In this document: one piece after another, positions 1 to 10,377 of the stretch
Layout: each line of letters starts with the position of its first letter
How positions within the stretch are numbered: position 1 is the stretch's first letter
Assembly (NCBI RefSeq): GCF_021462225.1
Contig: NC_061816.1
Location: 23,607,049-23,671,048, forward strand
Origin: Girardinichthys multiradiatus
Lineage: Eukaryota > Chordata > Actinopteri > Cyprinodontiformes > Goodeidae
DNA: 64,000 nucleotides
Reading direction: 5' to 3'
Notes under the pieces: generated by a model
Seen by the model: the letters and a program-made list of their open reading frames with translations, nothing else
The model's database searches: none
Told to the model about the DNA's origin: nothing
Position numbers and translations under genes: made by a program

Positions 1-311
1 CGTCTCCTGTATAAACGGTAACTTCACACACATGCAGCTGCAGCAGGGCTGCGTCTTTCAGCCCAAAAATCCTGCAGGTTAGGATTTTAGAACAAAGAAT
101 CCACTAAAGTTGATTTAACCATCATAGATGCTGTTGGACACTGATGTCCAACATAAGTTGTGTTGTTAAAAGTGAAGCTAGCAGACTTGCGTCATAGGAT
201 TGTTGCACAGTGCAGCATGATGTGTCTCTGTGAGCAGAGAAAACGTATTCTCCTGCTTCATTTAATAAGCTCCTTGCCTGCAAGGCCACGACCTCAGGCT
301 GCACGATATAT

Positions 312-1500
312 TAAATTCAATTCAATTCAAAGATACTTTATTGATCCCAGAGGGGAAATTAGAATTCCAGTACAACCCATCCAAACATACATCATGACAC
401 AAGACAAGGGGGGACGGGTCACCAAGGCTTTGCTGCCCACTCACAGGCGCTGCCCTTGCTAGATGAGAAAAGAGGCCACATTAGGTAAGTAGAGGGAAAA
501 AATCATATTTCACACTTTATCCTTAGCAGGATTCAGTTTGAGATTGCAAAAAACCTCAGCACAAAGAAGCAACAAGTTTACAAAACAACATCATGCCGGG
601 AACGGTGAAGGTGGTGTGAGGGGTGCATATGTTTATCTTGAGCATGTGTGTGTGTGTGCAAGTGAGTGTGTGCAAGTAAGTCCATGAAGCACTGTCACAG
701 AGGCCATTGTCCTTGATGGTACATTGGAATGTTCATCAACCGGCCACAAAGTTCTGAGCAGGTCCACAGATGTCCTCAGGGAAGGGAGGGGGCAGAGGGA
801 GCACAGCGTCATGTTTACATAACTTCCAGGAGAAGTTGAAGATAGCCAGCCATCAAGGCCATGCAGGGGAGCCAGATTCAGAAAAACAATAATTATTTGG
901 GTTAGGCTGACTCTTAATTTTCCGTCAGCCTTGAGAGTCTCGCTGGTGCTTCTCAAAGGCGAATCCAAACAGCCAAATTCCTGGTCTTTTGCCAGATCCG
1001 AGCGAACAACTTTCTCCAAGATTTATCCCATTTCACCCTTGAGTCCAGGAACCGCAACCTGCCTGCAATCCTGTGTAAGGATCACATCCAGTCTGCGATT
1101 CAGCTCACGTAACATCTCAGTCTGAGTGTTGATTGCCCTGAAGATCCCATCATACATGCCAGGCAGCCTTACAATAGCCAGAACAGCTGCTGACACTCTC
1201 CGAATTTCTCGATATGCCAGGTAACCGCTGACCCCAAAAAGCAGAAATCCTGATATCAAACATCCAATTATATACACATCTTCCACATCCTCGACTGACA
1301 TTATCGACAAACACACAATCCTCCACTTCTGCCAGGAGTCCATTGTGTATCCAGAGAAAAACGTTCAGTCCGGACAAGTTGGGCTCTCCTTCACCCTGTC
1401 TTCTCCTCGAGAAAATTTGATCAATTGCATTGAGAGACCAGCTGATCAAATCCATAACTGAGAATTGGATATGCAAGAAGAGGCTCCAAAGACAAGACAC
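312..1500 (-). mobile_element. LINE-tailed retroposon carrying a small ORF
   Basis: On the minus strand this ends in a short conserved 3' block (ATCAATAAAGTATC) followed by repeated TTGAA units near 312-335, the kind of 3' end that fish LINE reverse transcriptases recognise. The body holds the small ORF at 1023-1455. Similar sequence blocks are common in teleost genomes as interspersed repeats. I cannot tell whether it is a LINE, a SINE-like passenger, or a DNA element with a LINE end. The 5' limit is approximate. Confidence 0.55.
1023..1455 (-). pseudogene. Repeat-borne small membrane protein ORF, frameshifted
   Basis: Two overlapping frames together read as one protein of about 144 residues. 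It starts MDLISWSLNAIDQ at 1455 and continues after a one-base frameshift (near 1343-1380) as DSWQKWRIVCLS to a stop at 1023-1025. The second part has one hydrophobic membrane segment (IIGCLISGFLLFGVSGYLAY), then a leucine-rich amphipathic stretch (LPGMYDGIFRAINTQ, EMLRELNRRLDVIL) and a C-terminal VPGLKGEMG. I recall closely similar short predicted proteins in many teleost genomes, so it probably belongs to a repeat rather than a host gene. Function is unknown. The frameshift suggests this copy is dead. No reverse transcriptase or transposase motif is visible. Confidence 0.5.
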
Positions 1501-2540
1501 AGAGCTGAAGCAGGGCAGATATAAGAGGGGGTGGGAGACAGAGAAAAAGCGTCCTCCTCCACCGAGAGCAGAAAGAAAGAGGTGAACATGTCGTCAAGGC
1601 AACATGAGTATGTGCAATATTCACATCACAAAGGACAGTCTGGAGTGCAGTGACTGTTGGCTAACATATTCCAAGTGTTATGAACTTTTATTTTTCCTGC
1701 CAATGTAATATTTACACAGTTGGACACTAATGACATTACCCACAATGCCAAGTGTCACATAGTGATGGAGGAACTGATGAGAAGGAGAGGTAAGAAGAAA
1801 ATAGGCAGATATTCTCTAACATCTCGCAGCCCTGCCACAAGCCTTAATGATGAGTGTTTTACCAGCAGGTGGCGCTGTGCTTAGGTCCACCCACCCTGTC
1901 TGACTTCATCACATCAAGCAGACAGGAAACCGCAGTGACCAACAGGCTCTGTCCCTGTAAACAATACCACCCAGCATCATTAGACCAAATTCCTTCATTC
2001 TCCCAGATTCCACATTATACACAGGACTCCATCTGGCGGTTTCACATGGTGGAAATCCTAGGACCCTACATCTCCCTGGGTCCATCTGAAAAATCCATTT
2101 CACAGAACAAACAATCCTGGTTCCTGGAAAAGGTTCCTGCTGTAGAAATAGCTCTATTTGTCAGGATACAGGAGGTGGTCTCACTGTAAAAAGAGCAGAA
2201 CATTCTGACATCCTGGTAGTTTGGATCAAAACAATAGCCTGAAAGTGGTGAGTCCACAACTGCTTCCTCATCATCCCCCTGAAACATCTGTTTGGAAACA
2301 AGTGAGTTCATCACACCTGGGTTTTTGGATGCAATTCAGGAAAATCAAAAGCATGTCAAAAGCAAACATATTGAGAAGAGGACAACGTGGAAACATGGAC
2401 GACAGAACATGATGCACACCAGAGCAGCCAGACTTTAAACATCTGCCTCGTTTCTTCTCAACTCTGGCCTCAGAAACTCAGGAGGACAACCAGTGTTCAT
2501 AAAGCAGCTTCACTGAGGGCAGAACATAGACACGTATACT
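1501..2540. other. No gene recognised
   Basis: Mixed sequence with short open frames on both strands that show no recognisable domain, no paired splice sites and no similarity I know. A CAGCAGGTGGCGCT motif at about 1861-1874 resembles the core of a CTCF-type site, but one match by eye is weak. Confidence 0.3.
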
Positions 2541-2549
2541 AAAGAACCC

Positions 2550-2965
2550 TGTGGCCTAAGAACCAGGAACAGAATCAAACAAGTCACATAAAAACGAGGA
2601 ACAGAACCAAACAAGTGACATAAAAACGAGGAACAGAACCAAACAAGTGACATAAAAACGAGGAACAGAACCAAACAAGTGACATAAAAACGAGGAACAG
2701 AACGAAAAGGTGGCCTTAGAACCAGGAACAGAACCAAAGGGTGGCCTAAGAAATAGGAACAGAACCAAACAAGTGACATAAAAACGAGGAACAGAACCAA
2801 ACAAGTGACCTAAAAACGAGGAACAGAACAAAATGGTGGCCTAAGAACCAGAAACAGAACCAAACAAGCAGCCTAAGGACCAGGAACAGAACCAAACAAG
2901 TGGCCTAAGAACCAGGAACAGAACCAAACAAGTGGCCTAAGAACCAGGAACAGAACCAAAGGGGA
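2550..2965. repeat. 32-bp minisatellite
   Basis: About 13 tandem copies of a unit of about 32 bp built around GAGGAACAGAACCAAACAAG, with two sub-types: one continuing TGACATAAAAAC and one continuing TGGCCTAAGAACC. The first type is nearly identical from 2587 to about 2700. The second dominates from 2860 onward. The array keeps minus-strand frames open, giving repetitive hydrophobic peptides, which are artefacts of the repeat. Confidence 0.9.
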
Positions 2966-3840
2966 TGATTTTGTGAAGCATTCCATCTGATCGCATTAAA
3001 AGGTCCTATTCCTGCTGAACACAACATTAAAATGTGCAAGTACAAGTCCATTACGCACCAGATGCCACTCAATGCATGGGCCTTCTGTGGTCAGTGACCA
3101 GTCTGCTGGCGCCCCCTGCTGGTTCCTTCCGTTCATGGGAATTACCAAAAATTTGAATAAACCTGGAATGTAAAATGAATTGTTTTTTTTTGTTTTTTTT
3201 GGTGTGTTTTTTTAACAGGAAGGTTAAATATAGTTGGAAAAATATCTATTTGAATGTAATCCTGACTAAAGTAAAGTGATTTCTTGCAAGTACATCGTAC
3301 TTGTTAATTGCTCCTCATTAACATGGTCGAAGCTTACTGCAGGGGTGGTACGCCACTGGAACAAGTACGGTGACCTTCTGGACTCAGTTCCTGACAAACA
3401 GTCTCTGTATCCTGTCCACTACAGGTGGATCTACACTGCTCACTGTTTTCACCTGTCTGTGTTCTTGGTACCAAAATGGTGAGGAAACATGGCTACTTTT
3501 TATTACTTATTTAAAGAAAAACATAAGTATATAACAATAGTCAAATTTAATTAGCAACGGAGCATTAATCTGGACCGCTGTACCTTAAACCTAGTACTGC
3601 CACTAGAGGCAAGAAAAGGAATTGCTGGTTCCACTGTGTGCTTCTTTTAAAACATTCTGCTAAAACACGTGAAGAGCACAAAGAGGAACACTTTGATCTC
3701 ATTTTTACAAAATGACCCCAGACTGCCAACCAAATTCGAAGGCAGCAACTATCTATTATTTAGAGCCTTTCAACATTCCCATGCTCTGACCTGTTCCAAC
3801 AACAAACTGGGACAGACCAACACAAAGTGGAGCATAAAGG
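2966..3840. other. No gene recognised
   Basis: AT-rich intergenic sequence with T-rich runs at 3181-3212. A short plus-strand open frame at 3276-3482 has no recognisable domain. The sequence from 3640 onward begins to look like eroded transposon. Confidence 0.3.
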
Positions 3841-3844
3841 GTAG

Positions 3845-5030
3845 AATGGGGGAAATAAGTATTTGATACACTGCCCATTTTGCACATTTTCCAACTTAAA
3901 AAGAATGGAGAGCTTTGGAATTTTCTCTGTAGGTCCACTTCAACTGTGAGAGACCAGAAAATCACACTGTATGATATTTAACTAATTGATTAGCATTTTG
4001 TTTTGCATGAAATAAGTATCTAAGTAGAAGAAAAATAGGACTTAATATTTGGTACAGAAACCTTTGTTTACAATTACAGAGGTCAGACGTTCTCCTGTAG
4101 TTCTTGGCCAGGTTTGCACAGACTGCAGCAGGGATTTTGGACCACTCCTCCATACAGATCTTCTCTCGATGTTCTAGGTTTTGGGCCTGTCGCTGGGCAA
4201 CATGGAGTTTCTGCTCCCTCCAAAGATGTTCAACTGGGTTCAGGTCTGGAGACTGGCTAGGCCACTCCAGGACCTTAAAATGCTTTGTTCCTCAGTTGTC
4301 CTGGGTGTGTGTATCGGGTCACTGTCATGCTGGAAGACCCAGCTATGACCCATCTTCAATGCTCTCACTGAGGGAAGGAGGTTGCTGCCCAACATCTCGT
4401 GATACACAGCTCCATCCATCCTCCATCCTGTTCCCTTTGCTGAAAAGCATCCCCAAAGCATGATGTTTCCTCCTCCATGCTTCACTGTTGGGATGGTGTT
4501 CTTGGAATTGTATACATACTTGTTCTTGCTCCAAAGAGCGAGTTGAGTTTATATCAGAATGTTCTATTTTGGTCTCATCTGGCCAAATGACCTTCTCCCA
4601 TGCCTGCTCCGGATCATCCAGAGGGTCATTGGCAAACCTGAGATGGGCCTGGAAATGCGCTGGCTTTAGCAGGGGGGCTGAGCATGCGCTGCAGGATTTT
4701 AGCCAATCATGGTGAAGTGTGTTACCAATGGTAACCTTGGAGACTGTGGTCCTGGCTCTCCTCGGGACCCAGTACTCCCATGTAGTTCTGGGCTGATCCC
4801 TCAGCTATCTCATGACCATTGATACTCCACGAGGTGAGATCTTGCATGGAGCCCCAGCCTGAGGGAGATCATTTATCTAAATATCACACAATGGTATTGA
4901 CTAGATTTTCTTTTTTTAGATTCTGTCTCTTACAGTTGAAGAGGGCCTCTCCATTCATTGTAAGTAGGAAAACTTGCTACATCTGCTATGTATCAATTAC
5001 TTATTTCCCTACTGTAAATGATGCAGGGTA
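3845..5030 (-). mobile_element. Tc1-like transposon, decayed
   Basis: The ends carry inverted GGGGGAAATAAGTATTTGAT (3848) and ATCAATTACTTATTTCCCTAC (4992-5012) blocks, the hallmark ends of a common fish Tc1 family. Between them, minus-strand frames encode pieces of a Tc1 transposase, including the [19 protein letters not shown] motif around 4430-4485 and FQHDSDP with the second catalytic aspartate. Stops and frameshifts break the reading frame. Limits are approximate because the outermost bases have drifted. Confidence 0.8.
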
Positions 5031-5479
5031 ATTAGCTGAAAGGTATATTCAGACCCACTAAATAAGCACACCATGTGTTTGGTTTGGGTTTTAATATTTA
5101 AAAGATTCCAAATAAAGTCAGAAGAGACAAACTGAAATCTATGGATATAGGATGATTTTATCAGTGGCCGCCCTGCTGCAGGACTGGTTCAGAGACTGGG
5201 AATCATTTCCAATTTCTATGCAGTGTCATTGTTTTTATCCTGATGAAATCTCAAGTTGAGCAGTCAGAGTGTACTGCAGAGAGTACCAGACAGATGACTG
5301 GAAGCATGTCTAGTCTTGGTAAACTGAGCTGCAAATATAACCTGCAGACAAACCCTTTCAGAGTTGGAAAGTACAGGTCCTTTTTCTGACCGAAGATCAG
5401 GTTCTTCATGTGTACCAGTTTTCCTAAAGCCTCTAATTCAAAGTAGGCACCAGCACCAAGGTTTTGAAAAAGGCCACAA

Positions 5480-6000
5480 ACAACTGTCCATCAAACTGTC
5501 CACACAGCTTAAAATCCTTTAAAAAGGCAGACAAAGCACTGGAGTAACCAGTTTTCTGTGGTTGTTGATGTGCACTGCTGGTCAGCTGACTGAAAGACAA
5601 CACCTGTTAAGATGCTACATCTTAACCGGTTTTCTTCCAGGATCGACTTGCAGCTTTCCTGTTCATGCTGAAGTAAAGCATCCCAACAGCATGATGCCAC
5701 CACCACCTGACCACAAGTTTTAGTCTGGACTCACCTGACCAGAGAACCTTGTTCCAGATGTTTGTGCCTCTTACACATGACTGGTACCTGCAACTTGCTC
5801 CCTGACCAGTCTGCAGTGTCCTTGGTCTTCATGATGGTGATTGTTTACTGATTTTCTCAAACAACCCTTACTAATTAGGTGACTTCTGAAGGCTATTAGA
5901 GGCACTGGACTTATTTAGGGTTATCAAAGTAAAGGGGGCTGAATACAAAGTGATGTTAGATTTTAGAATTTGTTTTTTTGGATTTTTTTTTTAGTAAAAC
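5480..6000 (-). mobile_element. Tc1-like fragment (second family)
   Basis: Minus-strand remnants of a Tc1-type element. The stretch 5670-5740 is the reverse of the usual GGTGGTGGCATCATGCTG segment, and 5900-5950 holds the AAAGTAAAGGGGGCTGAATAC end seen again in the element at 24,745-26,240. It is too eroded to give a continuous transposase. Confidence 0.65.
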
Positions 6001-6149
6001 GTAAATATATAAACTGTGTCCTTTCCTTTCACTGCACAGTTATTTAGCATTTCTTGTTAGTCTGTCACATACAATCCGTTGAGGTTTGTGGTGGCAAAGA
6101 CTAAATGTGGAAAGGCTCTGGTGAATCCTTCTGATGCCGTCTTTCTTAC

Positions 6150-6601
6150 CTGTGTTGGTAGGCTGGACATGAGGGAGTTCCTCAAAGCTGAGTGTTTGGA
6201 CCAGAGACTCAGCAGAGATCTTGGTGGCAGCAAATATCCCAGAAGGAAAGGAGCTCTGACAATCAGTCTGGGAAATGTAAAGCATACAATAAACGTGGTC
6301 AACATTCCTCACAGATCAGTCACCTTTCACTGACTCGTGTTTTAACAGCGTCAGACAAGCTCAGCTCCAATTCCTATCAATTCAGCGTTCACTAGAACCA
6401 TCCTGACTGATATCTGACCTGTCCTGCATGTTTGGAGTGGGTCTGCTCTTTGTCCACGGGTGGCGCCGACGGTGTGCTGTGGAGCTGTAGCGGACTGTGG
6501 GACAGCTCATTCCCGCTGGCCTGAGGGAGGCTGCGGGGTCCGTGGAGCTTCACCGCCTCCTGGTGGAGCTTCTGGCGGACATGTTTTATCTTTCCAACCA
6601 T
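6150..6601 (-). CDS. slx9: Ribosome biogenesis protein SLX9 (FAM207A)-like, first two coding exons
   Basis: Coding exon 1 is 6419-6601 (61 codons, phase 0) and exon 2 is 6150-6267 (39 codons plus one base). They are joined by GT-AG sites (GACAG|GTCAGA, TTTCCCAG|ACTGAT). The N-terminus MVGKIKHVRQKLHQEAVK resembles the basic start of vertebrate SLX9. Exon 2 has FPSGIFAATKISAESLVQTL, matching the family's IFA-TKI---LVQ core. In yeast and animals SLX9 is a nucleolar factor for small-subunit pre-rRNA processing and 40S maturation. The basic, lysine-rich C-terminal half was not found on the minus strand between 6060 and 1, so later exons lie beyond the window start or are lost. The start ATG at 6599-6601 sits in a GC-richer patch typical of a promoter-proximal exon. 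Identification rests on remembered family sequence. Confidence 0.65.
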
Positions 6602-7033
6602 GCTAGTATCTGCAGCACCGAACCTCTTCTTCAGTCGGTGTGTTATATCAACCTGACCGCTTGGAGCTGTTTCTGTTTCTGGTCAACAGCTGTGCTGCAG
6701 ACCACGTGGGGTCAGGCAGTCTGAACTACCGGAAGCTCCAGTTTACATTTAAAATTTCGTAAATGTTTATTCTTCGGACTGGCAGTAACATCTCGTTTAT
6801 CTGTATGCAGAAACCTCTTCAGGTACGAACCACATGTTGCTTCATTTTGTGTCTCATTTTAACAGCACGAGGTTGAACGACAAAAATATTGAAACCGCAA
6901 CAAACGCCGCGGATCTTTTATTTTGAAGACAAATAACGGAAGTGTTTGCGCCAAGGTTTGCTCCGTCGTTAGAAAACAAGTGAATAAACGTTCCACATGT
7001 CTATGATAAAATGTGGCATTTTTCAGAGCATTA
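6602..7033. promoter_or_regulatory. Probable slx9 promoter and 5' flank
   Basis: This is sequence upstream of the SLX9-like start codon. No clear TATA box is visible. On the opposite strand, 6763-6822 is a 20-codon open frame starting with ATG and ending at a good donor (CTTCAG|GTACGA), which could mark a divergent transcript. No downstream partner exon was recognised, so that is only a possibility. Confidence 0.3.
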
Positions 7034-8588
7034 CAGGTCCTTCTCAAAATATTAGCATATTGTGATAAAGTTCATTATTTTCCATAATGTAATGATGAAA
7101 ATTTAACATTCATATATTTTAGATTCATTACACACTAACTGAAATATTTCAGGTCTTTTATTGTCTTAATACGGATGATTTTGGCATACAGCTCATGAAA
7201 ACCCAAAATTCCTATCTCCCAAAATTAGCATATCATTAAGAGGGTCTCTAAACGAGCTATGAACCTAATCATCTGAATCAACGAGTTAACTCTAAACACC
7301 TGCAAAAGATTCCTGAGGCCTATAAAACTCCCAGCCTGGTTAATCCCAATCATGGGTAAGACTGCCGACCTGACTGCTGTCCAGAAGGCCACTTTTGACA
7401 CCCTCAAGCAAGAGGGTAAGACACAGAAAGAAATTTCTGAACGAATAGGCTGTTCCCAGAGTGCTGTATCAAGGCACCTCAGTGGGAAGTCTGTGGGAAG
7501 GAAAAAGTGTGGCAGAAAACGCTGCACAACGAGAAGAGGTGACCGGACCCTGAGGAAGATTGTGGAGAAGGGCTGATTCCAGACCTTGGGGGACTTGCGG
7601 AAGCAGTGGACTGAGTGTGGAGTAGAAACATCCAGAGCCAACGTGTACAGGTGTGTGCAGGAAATGGGCTACAGGTGCCGCATTCCCCAGACCTGGGCTA
7701 CAGAGAAGCAGCACTGGACTGTTGCTCAGTGGTCGAAAGTACTTTTTTCAGATGAAAGCAAATTCTGCATGTCATTCGGAAATCAAGGTGCCAGAGTCTG
7801 GAGGAAGACTGGGGAGAAGGAAATGCCAAAATGCCAGAAGTCCAGTGTCAAGTACCCACAGTCAGTGATGGTCTGGGGTGCCGTGTCAGCTGCTGGTGTT
7901 GGTCCACTGTGTTTTATCAAGGGCAGGGTCAATGCAGCTAGCTATCAGGAGATTTTGGAGCACTTCATGCTTCCATCTGCTGAAAAGCTTTATGGAGATG
8001 AAGATTTCATTTTTCAGCACGACCTGGCACCTGCTCACAGTGCCAAAACCACTGGTAAATGGTTTACTGACCATGGTATCATGCTCAATTGGCCTGCCAA
8101 CTCTCCTGACCGGAACCCCATAGAGAATCTGTGGGATATTGTGAAGAGAACGTTGAGAGACTCAAGACCCAACACTCTGGATGAGCTAAAGGCCGCTATT
8201 GAAGCATCTTGGGCCTCCATAAGACCTCAGCAGTGCCACAGGCTGATTGCCTCCATGCCACGCCGCATTGAAGCAGTCATTTCTGCCAAAGGATTCCCGA
8301 CCAAGTATTGAGTGCATAACTGTACATGATTATTTGAAGGTTGACGTTTTTTGTATTAAAAACACTTTTCTTTTATTGGTCGGATGAAATATGCTAATTT
8401 TGTGAGATTGGAATGTTGGGTTTTCATGAGCTGTATGCCAAAATCATCCGTATTAAGACAATGAAAGATCTGAAATATTTCAGTTAGTGTGCAATGAATC
8501 TAAAATATATGAATGTTAAATTTTCATCATTACATTATAGAAAATAATGAACTTTATCACAATATGCTAATTTTTTGAGAAGGACCTG
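7034..8588 (+). mobile_element. Tc1-like transposon, copy A (broken)
   Basis: Flanked by TA on both sides (7032-7033, 8589-8590). Both ends read CAGGTCCTTCTCAAAATATTAG and its reverse complement, with terminal inverted repeats of about 210 bp. The transposase starts MGKTADLTAVQKA at 7352 but meets a TGA at 7574-7576 where the other copies have CGA. It reopens at 7586 and ends at 8311. About 39 bp (VKPLLNQ-type segment) are missing near 7692. Loss of one codon (HGIMLN against HGITVLN) makes the last catalytic spacing D33E rather than D34E. It cannot make a full transposase. Confidence 0.93.
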
Positions 8589-8730
8589 TATATCCATCTA
8601 GTTTCTATCCTTTGCTTTAAATCCTGGGGCTTTCGGTGGCAAAGGGGCTGTAAATGTATAAATATATGACAGCAAAAATAATGACAATTAGGATTTCTCT
8701 TTTTTGGTTTCCAATCAGAACATCCAGTTA

Positions 8731-8872
8731 CCAAACTTTGAACAGATGAAACATCTCTGCACACTTTTAAGAATATTAAGTGTGGAGAAACTCAATATTC
8801 TTAAAAGTGTGCCGAAATGTTTAAACTGTTCAAAGTTTAAACATTTCTTCACACTTTTAAGAATATTGAGTG
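8731..8872. repeat. Compound inverted repeat (hairpin-forming)
   Basis: Arms CACACTTTTAAGAATATT at 8760-8777 and the exact reverse complement at 8794-8811 form a stem. A second stem is made by AAATGTTTAAAC (8815-8826) and GTTTAAACATTT (8835-8846). The first arm is repeated again at about 8850-8867. CAAACTTTGAACAG at 8733 pairs with CTGTTCAAAGTTT at about 8826. Confidence 0.85.
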
Positions 8873-10129
8873 GTCCGTGTTGGACCAGATCAAAGTATAT
8901 AAGGCTGAGTGAATGCTGCAGTAATAATCTTTATACAGTTTATATGTCATTAACCCAGTCTCACACAGTACTGTCCGACATCTACTTGTGGACAGCTTTC
9001 TTTTGTGCATTGGTGTCCTGCAGGTCTTGCTCAGTCATACTTGGCGGTGTGAATGGAACATCAGCAGGCATCTGCACAACTTAATGATAGGCTAATTTAG
9101 ACATTTGAATCAGTGCTATGTTGAAGCAGTGAAATAGAGGACAGTGGCTCCTAAGGAGTTGGACTCCACTGCTTTAAGGTTTGAAAGCATATTTAATTCA
9201 TTTTTACTTCATTTCTACAGCCAAAACTCACTGAAAGAAAATAAACATTCTGTGAAAATCTTTTATTTCTTCCTGATTGTGCTCAATGATAATATGTCCA
9301 ATACAAAACAAACAATAACAGTTTACAGTCTGCTTTAAATGTTATGGTATGAATACAAAATACATATGAAAACACAATCAAACAAATATTTATTATATAC
9401 ACATACTGAACAGTGAGGAGTTCCTCATTCCAGCTTCACCTCAAACCAGGGTGCTTTAAAAAGAAGGTGGAGCAGAGATACTTTTTCTGTGAGATCCGGA
9501 AAACAGCTGAACAATCTGTCAGTAAGAGGATATCTGAAAGATGGATCCATCATTACATCAGCTGCTTTTATGACTACACAGGAATTACACTGGTTTCATT
9601 CGCTTCTGGGTCATAGCTTCTCTTCAAACATCCTGAACTTTAATTTAAGAAAGGTAAGGATTAAAGATAATAACCCAGTGGGGGCATGGAGGGCTCTTAG
9701 GCTGAGTTGGGACTAAATCCACCTGTTCTTTCTTTTAAACATCTTGAAGGAATCCAGAAGTACAACAGAGCCAATGTGCAGAGAACTTTCAGTGTAATTT
9801 TCAATGAAGAATACAGGATCATATCTGAGGCTGAAACCAAGGCATGTGAATGCCTTCATGATCCGTTTGAAAAGAAACAACTTCATCACTCTGTGTTATT
9901 TCTAATGTTTGACCTATGTGTCAGAGCTCAAAGTGTTGCTTTCTTTAAACGAGCTCCTTCAGTATTTCCCTTCATGGGTTACATGACAGGAGGAGCCGGA
10001 CTGCAGCCAGGATCAATGCAGACAAAGCAAGGGGGTGGGTTTCCTGACTCAAATATCTGGTGGCACATTCTCCACTACAGCACAATATAGCACAACAGCA
10101 GAAATAAGCATATACATGTACATCCAGTC

Positions 10130-10141
10130 ACACACACACAG

Positions 10142-10179
<38 letters not shown>

Positions 10180-10188
10180 ATACAGCAA
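10130..10188. repeat. (CA)n microsatellite
   Basis: Mostly uninterrupted CA dinucleotides with a GATA interruption near 10140, just beyond the predicted 3' end of plcd4. The repeat creates spurious open frames on both strands. Confidence 0.97.
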
Positions 10189-10248
10189 TAAGACGGAGAG
10201 CAGATATCCATGCATAAACCTTGTAAAATCTACACATTTGGCATAGTT

Positions 10249-10254
10249 TTTATT
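10249..10254 (-). promoter_or_regulatory. Candidate plcd4 polyadenylation signal
   Basis: AATAAA on the minus strand, about 125 bases past the plcd4 stop codon (10378-10380). It is the nearest canonical hexamer downstream of the stop. Further AATAAA matches occur near 9385. Confidence 0.45.
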
Positions 10255-10377
10255 CACTTCAAATAAGAATAGGAATAAATACTAACATTTAATCTAACGC
10301 TGTATGAGAAAAATATAAATTGACTTCATTATTTAATAAGATGTGGAATGTTGTTCTTTGTGGAACATCTGTGTGGA

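Larger units (their letters stand above)
8589..10224. other. Intergenic, downstream of plcd4
   Basis: No gene is recognised. It contains an inverted-repeat cluster at 8731-8872 (listed separately) and AT-rich sequence. The short open frames at 8704-9084, 9413-9716 and 9707-10090 on the plus strand lack recognisable domains. Confidence 0.35.

Noticed and set aside
2510..2831. Overlapping minus-strand frames giving repetitive FLVFMSLVWFCS-like hydrophobic peptides
   Set aside because: They are translations of the 32-bp minisatellite. A unit of 32 bp shifts frame every copy, and there is no start context or splice structure.
2550..2965. CRISPR-like array
   Set aside because: Units are contiguous near-identical repeats without unique spacers, in an animal genome.
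3276..3482. Plus-strand frame with a cysteine pattern faintly like a Frizzled-type CRD (CSLFSPVC in another frame)
   Set aside because: The match is a few residues in a frame without supporting exons.
7225..8220. Antisense open frames within Tc1 copy A, repeated in copies B and C
   Set aside because: Shadows of the transposase gene. They recur in every copy only because the sense strand is conserved.
10035..10257. Open frames rich in Thr-His or Cys-Val
   Set aside because: Translation of the CA microsatellite.
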